Shown: piece by piece, positions 1 to 4,286 of the stretch
How positions within the stretch are numbered: the first letter of the stretch is position 1
Layout: every line of letters starts with the position of its first letter
NCBI GenBank assembly: GCA_012515365.1
Contig: JAAYYM010000005.1
Location: 1 to 9,880, forward strand
Direction: 5' to 3'
Origin: Clostridia bacterium
Lineage (GTDB): Bacteria > Bacillota_A > Clostridia > Lachnospirales > Lachnospiraceae
DNA: 9,880 nt
Translations under genes and position numbers: made by a program
Notes under the pieces: model-generated
What the model was told of the DNA's origin: nothing
Database searches by the model: none
The model's input: only the letters and a program-made list of their open reading frames with translations

Positions 1-361
1 ATTTTTCCGCGTCCATTCTGGTGTCTGTAATCATTTCTTGTGTGATTGCCGTCGTACCTCTTGCAACGCTAATCTGCGCAATACAACGTTCGTCAACCGT
101 CGCCGTCCTCTGTATTTCTGGTGCGACTGGATTTGTGGAATAATACGATCCCGTCACAACAAATGCTTTGATCCAACGATTTGCGGTATCTAATCGCAGC
201 ACAATGTTGTCGATTCGATCCATATTTCCGCTTGCTGTTTCCAGTTCGATTTCCAGCGTGTCGTCAAGGTGGTATGCGTAGCCGTCGATCCATGCGTAAC
301 CAGCATTGATTGTCACTGTCATCTTTTCCAATCGCTTTCGCAATCTCTGCGATTGGAACAT
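1..361 (-). pseudogene. Phage tail/baseplate protein, N-terminally truncated; runs off the left edge
   Basis: Reading leftward, the frame from ATG 361 (or ATG 322) stays open to position 1. From 322 it encodes MTVTINAGYAWIDGYAYHLD, followed by NMDRIDNIVLRLDT, then a segment with NPVAPEIQR and ARGTTAITQEMITDTRMDAEK. This pattern (an [A/G]xAWI[D/N]GY strand, RIDxIVLRLD, xPVAPxxxR, then GTTxITxxxITDTR) is familiar to me from the N-terminal domain of baseplate/tail-fibre proteins of siphophages infecting Firmicutes. In that family roughly 40 to 50 residues normally precede the AWI motif. Here they are missing and are replaced by sequence from another gene read in a different frame (13 residues from ATG 361). 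GC is about 45 to 50% by hand count, clearly richer than the repressor and integrase. ATG 361 has AAGGA directly abutting it and ATG 322 has only a weak purine run, so translation may be poor. The C-terminus is outside the window. Role, if any, would be virion host adsorption. Confidence 0.6.
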
Positions 362-410
362 TCCTTCCGGTAAATGGCGGAAATTCTACTTGATAAATCT
401 TTTCCGCCAT
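264..410 (-). pseudogene. Truncated excisionase-like small DNA-binding protein, 5' end only
   Basis: ATG at 410 is preceded by a strong ribosome binding site (GGGGGTGAT) and a consensus promoter. The product starts MAEKIYQVEFPPFTGRNVPI and continues AEIAKAIGKD, then loses resemblance to anything (DSDNQCWLRMDRRLRIPP) and stops at 264-266 after 48 codons. The VPIAEIAKAIGKD segment resembles the first helix-turn-helix part of short Clostridia/Lachnospiraceae prophage proteins annotated as excisionase-like, where I would expect a QxVRxGLQ-type recognition helix next. That helix is absent because the DNA changes at about 317-327 into a tail gene in another frame. The position fits too: it is the first gene divergent from the repressor, where phage xis genes often lie. 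Inference: a deletion fused the 5' end of xis to the tail gene, so excision is probably lost. The excisionase label is from memory of family sequences and is tentative. Confidence 0.5.
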
Positions 411-435
411 AGATATCACCCCCTGTAATTCTATT

Positions 436-452
436 AGAGCATTTCTTGCTCT
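436..452. promoter_or_regulatory. Operator-like inverted repeat O1
   Basis: AGAGCA-N5-TGCTCT is a perfect 17-bp dyad lying just downstream of the expected transcription start of the leftward promoter. The same geometry recurs at 473-489, and the 9-mer TTGCTCTGT is found at both (446-454 and 483-491). It is a likely binding site of the adjacent XRE-type repressor; this is inference from position and symmetry. Confidence 0.55.
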
Positions 453-465
453 GTTTATGTTGTGT

Positions 466-494
466 ATTATACAGACCTTTTATTGCTCTGTCAA
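466..494 (-). promoter_or_regulatory. Strong promoter of the excisionase/tail transcript
   Basis: On the - strand TTGACA (494-489) and TATAAT (471-466) are separated by exactly 17 bp, a perfect sigma-A consensus. It reads leftward into the truncated excisionase-like gene and the tail fragment. It lies back to back with the repressor promoter, and an operator-like repeat fills its spacer, as expected for the lytic-side promoter of a lysogeny switch. Confidence 0.8.
473..489. promoter_or_regulatory. Operator-like inverted repeat O2, between -10 and -35 of the leftward promoter
   Basis: AGACCT-N5-TGCTCT has the same 6-5-6 spacing as the perfect dyad at 436-452, with one degenerate arm. It occupies the promoter spacer and touches the -35 box, so a bound repressor would exclude RNA polymerase. 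The shared right half and identical geometry support a repeated operator. Confidence 0.5.
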
Positions 495-511
495 TAGTTT
501 TAAATTTAATG

Positions 512-540
512 TTTACTTTCTCATTTTGGTATGTTATATT
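512..540 (+). promoter_or_regulatory. Probable promoter of the repressor gene
   Basis: TTTACT (512-517) and TATATT (535-540) are separated by 17 bp, giving 4/6 and 5/6 matches to consensus. It would start transcription near 547, about 70 nt upstream of the repressor ATG. It is weaker than the divergent promoter, as is usual for repressor maintenance. Confidence 0.5.
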
Positions 541-617
541 CTTACTATAGTAGCAATGTTCGAACATATGTATCAATCATTGTGAAAATGCCTATTCTGG
601 CAGAATGGAGGTCAATT

Positions 618-1049
618 ATGACTACAGGTAAAAAGATTAAGTTAATCCGTACATTTCGTGGATTAACACAAAAAGAGTTGGGAGATAAAGCAGGGATTCA
701 TGAAGTTGCTATCCGCAAATATGAATTAGGTAAGAACATCCCAAAGCCTGACCAATTAAGAAAAATTGCAGATGCATTAAATGTGAATGTCAATTCACTT
801 GCTGAATTTGATATTCAGGCAGATGGGGATGTGTTACCGTTACTATTTGCTATTGATGAAGTGTTTGATGTGAAATTAAGAGACCTAAACGGAGAACCGG
901 GTATTTTCTTTGAAGATAAGAGCCTTATCCAGTTTCTTAAAGACTGGCAGGCTATGAAAGAATTATTAGAATCTGGAAGTCAGACGAATGATAATTATGA
1001 TATTTGGAAGACAATCAGACCAAGTGTTACCAAGGTCATTCATGATTAG
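618..1049 (+). CDS. XRE-family phage repressor (lysogeny regulator)
   Basis: The 143-residue protein starts MTTGKKIKLIRTFRGLTQ. Residues about 5 to 60 form a classic Cro/CI-type helix-turn-helix (GLTQKELGDKAGI, then VAIRKYELGKNIPKPDQLRKIADAL). I chose ATG 618 because GGAGG (607-611) sits 6 nt before it; the longer open frame back to 531 only adds promoter DNA. The remaining 80 residues (including LPLLFAIDEVFDVKLRD and FLKDWQAMKELL) resemble C-terminal regions seen in many short Clostridia XRE regulators. There is no S24/LexA peptidase domain, so it should not self-cleave on DNA damage. It is co-oriented with the integrase 74 bp downstream and divergent from the xis-like start, the standard lysogeny-module arrangement. 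It probably binds the two 17-bp dyads at 436-489. The host-like AT-rich composition matches the integrase. Function as repressor is inferred from domain and context. Confidence 0.85.
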   Translation: MTTGKKIKLIRTFRGLTQKELGDKAGIHEVAIRKYELGKNIPKPDQLRKIADALNVNVNSLAEFDIQADGDVLPLLFAIDEVFDVKLRDLNGEPGIFFEDKSLIQFLKDWQAMKELLESGSQTNDNYDIWKTIRPSVTKVIHD

Positions 1050-1123
1050 AACTAGTTATTTTTACTACGGTATTATTCTGCATTGCAGATTTTACAAATA
1101 AATATACGAAAGGAATGGTGCGA

Positions 1124-2179
1124 ATGAAGTTACCAAATGGCTACGGAAGTGTTACAAAGCTTTCCGGAAAACGCCGAAATCCTTACGCTGTCAAAAAGTC
1201 CGTTGGATGGCATTATGACAAAGCGAAGGATAAACAAGTAAGGGATTACATTATTATCGGGTATGCCCCAACCAAGGCAGAAGGATTACAGATGCTTGCC
1301 GACTATAATAAGAATCCTTTTGATCTCAAAGCTGCTAAGATGACCTTTTCAGATGTTTACGAAGAGTGGTCAAAGCGAAAATATGCATCTGTATCAGAAT
1401 CCAATGTAAAGGGTTATATTGCATCCTATAAGGCTTGCAGTTCACTTTACAACAAAGTATTTAAGGATTTGAAACTAGTTGACTTGCAAGAAGTCATTGA
1501 TACCTGTGGAAAGAATTTTCCTACCCTAAAGAAGATAAAAGTCCTCTTTAATCAGCTATATGACTTTGCATTAAAAAACGATATTTGTAACAAGGATTAT
1601 TCTTCTTTTGTGGATATTCTTCAATACAAAGACCGTAATCCAAACAAGTATGACCGCAACAAATTTGACAAAGACGAGATTGCCCGAATCTGGGAACAGA
1701 AAGAGGACAAGTATTATCAGCTTATCCTTATGCTCTTGTATAATGGAGTTAGAATTTCTGAATTGTTGGATTTGAAAAAAGAGAATGTTCATCTAGACGA
1801 ACAATACTTTGATGTAATCAGCAGTAAAACGGAAAATGGTATCCGTAAAGTTCCCATTGCCGATAAAGTTCTTCCCTTTTATCAGTCATGGTTTAATTCT
1901 TTACCCGACTGCGAATACTTGCTTCATACGGAAGACGGTAAGCACTTTAAGTACAGAAACTATTATGACAGCTACTTCCAACCATTAATGGAACAGCTAA
2001 AGATTGACCGTACACCTCACTGTTGTAGACATACCTGTATATCTATGTTAGCGGAAGTTGGTGTGGATCAGACGATTATCAAGAAGATTGTAGGGCACTC
2101 TGGAGCAATGACACTCACAGAGAAAGTTTATACTCACTTTGATATGAAGGAGCTAGTCGATGCAATTAATAAGATATAA
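1124..2179 (+). CDS. int: Tyrosine-recombinase (phage/ICE-type) integrase
   Basis: This 351-residue integrase catalyses site-specific recombination between element and host attachment sites. The N-terminal ~65 residues (MKLPNGYGSVTKLSG onward) are the arm-DNA-binding domain. About 75 to 165 is the SAM-like core-binding domain (FSDVYEEW to LKNDI). The rest is the catalytic domain. Visible catalytic residues are R210 (GVRISELL), K235 (SSKTENG), H299 and R302 (HCCRH), H325 (GHSG) and nucleophile Y336 (VYTHFD), so the enzyme looks complete. I prefer ATG 1124 to ATG 1115 because the AGGA at 1111-1114 directly abuts 1115 but is 9 nt from 1124, and integrases of this kind commonly begin MKLPNGYGS. 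It follows the repressor, probably in one transcript, and points at the 3' end of rpsI 217 bp away, which is therefore its likely target. The exact sub-family is not determined. Confidence 0.93.
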   Translation: MKLPNGYGSVTKLSGKRRNPYAVKKSVGWHYDKAKDKQVRDYIIIGYAPTKAEGLQMLADYNKNPFDLKAAKMTFSDVYEEWSKRKYASVSESNVKGYIASYKACSSLYNKVFKDLKLVDLQEVIDTCGKNFPTLKKIKVLFNQLYDFALKNDICNKDYSSFVDILQYKDRNPNKYDRNKFDKDEIARIWEQKEDKYYQLILMLLYNGVRISELLDLKKENVHLDEQYFDVISSKTENGIRKVPIADKVLPFYQSWFNSLPDCEYLLHTEDGKHFKYRNYYDSYFQPLMEQLKIDRTPHCCRHTCISMLAEVGVDQTIIKKIVGHSGAMTLTEKVYTHFDMKELVDAINKI

Positions 2180-2204
2180 CAAGAACGGAATGGAAAGTCC
2201 TTTC

Positions 2205-2253
2205 AAAAAGAAAAGGACACTTTCCAGCGAATCGCTTCACTGAAAAATGTCCT
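2205..2253 (-). terminator. Candidate Rho-independent terminator facing rpsI, carried by the element
   Basis: Reading leftward, AGGACA (2253-2248) and TGTCCT (2219-2214) enclose further pairing (CAG/CTG, TTT/AAA) and are followed at once by TTTTCTTTTT. This is a typical terminator for transcription arriving from rplM-rpsI. On the + strand a competing hairpin pairs 2191-2204 with 2211-2226 just after the integrase stop, so the site may also limit integrase read-through, though no T-tract follows directly in that direction. Confidence 0.6.
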
Positions 2254-2274
2254 ATAATTATTACTGATATTTTT

Positions 2275-2305
2275 GTTGCACACCTGTTGCAAACGTGTTG
2301 CACAC
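2275..2305 (+). repeat. Three 9-bp direct repeats at 11-bp spacing (candidate integrase arm sites)
   Basis: GTTGCACAC (2275), GTTGCAAAC (2286) and GTTGCACAC (2297) start exactly 11 bp apart, one helical turn. They lie between the integrase gene and the rpsI junction, where the arm-type sites bound by the N-terminal domain of tyrosine integrases are expected. A related pair in the opposite orientation (CAAC every 10 bp, 2329-2342) follows. Assignment is by position and phasing. Confidence 0.6.
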
Positions 2306-2379
2306 GGAGTAATTTCCAGTGCGTTTGACAACATTCCACAACGTCTGTAACCCTTGTAAAATCGGGCTTTTCTTGATAA

Positions 2380-2425
2380 ATGCGTTGACCGCTTTTTATC
2401 TCTTTGAAAACTGTGGTGCACGACG
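2380..2425. other. Attachment junction (att) at the 3' end of rpsI, approximate limits
   Basis: The integrase-bearing element ends against an intact rpsI stop codon (2396-2398), with canonical host sequence from there on. Integration into the 3' end of conserved genes, rpsI among them in Firmicutes, is an established habit of tyrosine-integrase elements; the incoming att copy restores the end of the gene. The exact core cannot be read because the other junction is outside the window. Confidence 0.6.
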
Positions 2426-2803
2426 TGCTGCTTTGAGACCGTATTTCTTTCTTTCTTTCATACGTGGATCTCTTGTTAAGTAGCCTGCCTTTTTAAGTAC
2501 TGGTCTGAACTCATTATCTGCTTTGAGAAGAGCTCTGGCGATGCCGTGTCTTACTGCTCCGGCTTGTCCTGTGTATCCACCACCATGTACATTTACGATT
2601 ACGTCAAATTTGTCTACATTCTCTGTAGCTACTAATGGCTGACGTACGATAACCTTTAATGTCTCTAATCCGAAATATTCATCAATGCTTCTTCTATTTA
2701 TTGTAATGTTACCTTTACCTGGTACAAGGTATACTCTTGCGATTGATTTTTTTCTTCTACCTGTTCCATAGAATTTTTCCTGTGATGCTTTTGCTTTAGC
2801 CAA
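2396..2803 (-). CDS. rpsI: 30S ribosomal protein S9
   Basis: The 135-residue protein is a component of the small-subunit head; its basic C-terminal tail reaches the P-site tRNA. Recognisable parts are [14 protein letters not shown] near residue 11, the [19 protein letters not shown] region at about 75 to 93, and the canonical tail [20 protein letters not shown] followed by APQFSKR. The start codon is TTG (2803-2801), shown by the AAAGGAGG site 8 nt upstream and the lack of an in-frame ATG nearby. It follows rplM by 27 nt in the usual rplM-rpsI operon. The length is close to the family norm, so insertion of the element at its 3' end has left the protein intact. Normal downstream DNA has been displaced to the far side of the element. 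Confidence 0.98.
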   Translation of the reverse strand: MAKAKASQEKFYGTGRRKKSIARVYLVPGKGNITINRRSIDEYFGLETLKVIVRQPLVATENVDKFDVIVNVHGGGYTGQAGAVRHGIARALLKADNEFRPVLKKAGYLTRDPRMKERKKYGLKAARRAPQFSKR

Positions 2804-2830
2804 TGTTATTTCCTCCTTTCAGTCCCTCGA

Positions 2831-3259
2831 TTAAAATGCTAATACTTCAGGTTTCTGTGCAGCATGTGGATGCTCAGCACCTGCGTATACAAATAACTTA
2901 GTGTACATTCTTCTTCCAAGAGGTCCTTTAGGAAGCATTCCCTTGACTGCAAGTTCGATTACCTGCTCAGGTTTCTTGTCTAATTTTTCTCTCAGTGTTG
3001 TCTCTTTCATTCCACCAACATAATCTGAGTGATTGTAGTAGATCTTCTGGTCTAATTTCTTACCGGTAACCTGGATCTTATCTGCATTGATTACAATTAC
3101 GTAATCACCTGTATCTGCATGTGGTGTAAAGATTGGTTTATTCTTTCCTCTTAAAACCTTAGCGATTTCTGAAGCAAGACGACCAAGTGTATATCCTGTA
3201 GCATCTACAATATACCATTTTCTTTCGATTGTAGATTCATTTACCATAAATGTCTTCAT
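2831..3259 (-). CDS. rplM: 50S ribosomal protein L13
   Basis: The 142-residue protein is an early-assembling large-subunit protein. It starts [20 protein letters not shown] and carries the family landmarks [51 protein letters not shown] and [12 protein letters not shown], ending [12 protein letters not shown] 3259 is chosen over an upstream frame start because GGAGG lies 7 nt before it and the standard N-terminus begins MKTF. It is the first gene of the rplM-rpsI operon, with its own consensus promoter about 120 bp upstream and a structured leader in between. L13 leaders in Firmicutes are known autoregulatory elements, so feedback control is likely. Confidence 0.98.
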   Translation of the reverse strand: MKTFMVNESTIERKWYIVDATGYTLGRLASEIAKVLRGKNKPIFTPHADTGDYVIVINADKIQVTGKKLDQKIYYNHSDYVGGMKETTLREKLDKKPEQVIELAVKGMLPKGPLGRRMYTKLFVYAGAEHPHAAQKPEVLAF

Positions 3260-3370
3260 TATGATACCTCCGTAAAACAATTTTCAAGTTTCTTATTTTC
3301 TAAACGCCTTACCGGGGCTTTGGTTCAACGTTTATTTACGTTCTGACATGACAACGCAAGTCGTCACATT
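3260..3370 (-). promoter_or_regulatory. rplM leader RNA, candidate L13-type autoregulatory element
   Basis: About 110 nt of untranslated RNA separate the promoter from rplM. It contains a hairpin GACGAC/GTTGTC (3365-3360 with 3355-3350, tetraloop TTGC, one G-U pair), a perfect stem AACGT/ACGTT (3342-3338 with 3331-3327) and a competing stem CGTTT/AAACG (3333-3329 with 3306-3302). Ribosomal-protein leaders ahead of rplM are known in Firmicutes. I did not match it base by base to the published consensus. Confidence 0.45.
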
Positions 3371-3375
3371 GAAAT

Positions 3376-3404
3376 ATTATATTACACACCTCCGAGTGTG
3401 TCAA
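3376..3404 (-). promoter_or_regulatory. Promoter of the rplM-rpsI operon
   Basis: On the - strand TTGACA (3404-3399) and TATAAT (3381-3376) are 17 bp apart, a perfect sigma-A consensus as expected for ribosomal protein genes. The spacer contains a nearly symmetric ACACAC/GTGTGT pair. No convincing terminator separates it from the HD-domain gene upstream, so some read-through is possible. Confidence 0.85.
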
Positions 3405-3444
3405 GAATAAAAATGCGGTTTTTCACGGTTTTTACGAAAAAGAA

Positions 3445-4209
3445 CTATAAATATCCAAGTTTCTCCATTTTATGCCGCATTTGTAGAAAACGCTCCTGCG
3501 TTACAGGATTAGAAGAGTGAAATTCAAATATCTTTTTTAAGTACCCGTGCTCCTTTAAAATCTGTACACTGATCGGATATACAAGTTCAAAAATCATAGA
3601 AAGATGACCAACTATATGATCAACAGGACTTGTCTTTAAAGAACGTAAAATTGCATGTTCTTCATAGAACTGCCTGTACACCTCGTCTGTAATAGAAGCA
3701 TCTAAAAGCTCCTCTTCCCTGACATTATAAATCTCTGCAATCGAGAACTCCGTATTCACACGCAAAATATCTATTTTATCCGCATCACGCAAAATATTGC
3801 AAAACATCACTTCACGCTCGTTCATTCCATCTGGCAGTCGTAGCTGATTATGTGCACGGATTGCTTTTTCAATCAGCTCGTCCTCTGTCTTATCTTCTAT
3901 ATAATCCCGGATACGATTTTCATGAAACAGAATATCCGCTCCAAGCTTTGCATGGTCGATTGACTCTGCATCATTAAACGTTCCATATCTTTTAATCTGC
4001 TCAAAGCGTCCGATATCATGCAGCATCCCGAGCAACCATGCCAGATCTGTATCCTCCTTTGAAAGACTGATGTCCTTTGCAATGCACTCACATAAATCAC
4101 ACACCTGATAAGTATGTTCCTTTTTTAGTCTGATCTTATCATCCGAATCATTATAATTTGCTACATAAGCATCAAACTGCATCCTGACCATTGATCGATC
4201 AATCAGCAT
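3445..4209 (-). CDS. HD-domain metal-dependent phosphohydrolase family protein
   Basis: The 254-residue protein belongs to the HD superfamily, whose members hydrolyse phosphate esters using metal ions. Motifs in order are H32 (KKEHTYQV), H64-D65 (GMLHDIGRFEQ), histidines at 86, 96 and 120 (DHAKLG, LFHENR, IRAHNQ), and the second acidic motif RDADKIDILR (D144, D147). That set is consistent with an active enzyme. The substrate cannot be deduced; nucleotides and signalling nucleotides are possibilities in this superfamily. ATG 4209 is chosen because GGAGG sits 9 nt upstream; a longer frame to 4257 has a poor start and an atypical N-terminus. No signal peptide or membrane segment is visible, so it should be cytosolic. 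It lies 77 bp downstream of glmS on the same strand without an evident terminator, suggesting co-transcription, but no functional link is known to me. Confidence 0.85.
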   Translation of the reverse strand: MLIDRSMVRMQFDAYVANYNDSDDKIRLKKEHTYQVCDLCECIAKDISLSKEDTDLAWLLGMLHDIGRFEQIKRYGTFNDAESIDHAKLGADILFHENRIRDYIEDKTEDELIEKAIRAHNQLRLPDGMNEREVMFCNILRDADKIDILRVNTEFSIAEIYNVREEELLDASITDEVYRQFYEEHAILRSLKTSPVDHIVGHLSMIFELVYPISVQILKEHGYLKKIFEFHSSNPVTQERFLQMRHKMEKLGYL

Positions 4210-4286
4210 GTTTATACACCTCCGCTCAGATTTACAGGCCTTCATGCCCGCCATCATTTCTTATCTTTTATTAAAAATTAATGATC

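Noticed and set aside
319..576. Minus-strand open frame of 85 codons across the repressor/excisionase control region
   Set aside because: It covers the divergent promoters and operators, has no ribosome binding site, and is in a different frame from both recognised phage fragments.
531..617. N-terminal extension of the repressor from 531
   Set aside because: It starts inside the predicted promoter; ATG 618 has a good GGAGG site and gives the normal helix-turn-helix N-terminus.
1078..1088. CTGCATTGCAG palindrome between repressor and integrase
   Set aside because: A single 11-bp dyad with a one-base centre, no matching copy at the operators and no promoter next to it; likely chance.
2275..2305. 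Short tandem-like repeats as a CRISPR array
   Set aside because: Units are 9 bp at 11-bp spacing with no spacers of CRISPR length; phasing beside an integrase fits arm sites better.
2180..2395. A tRNA or tmRNA as the integration target
   Set aside because: No cloverleaf or TTC-loop sequence is present; the intact rpsI end is the evident target.
2203..2421. Minus-strand frame overlapping the end of rpsI and the integrase-att interval
   Set aside because: It runs through the terminator hairpin and arm repeats and has no coding signature.
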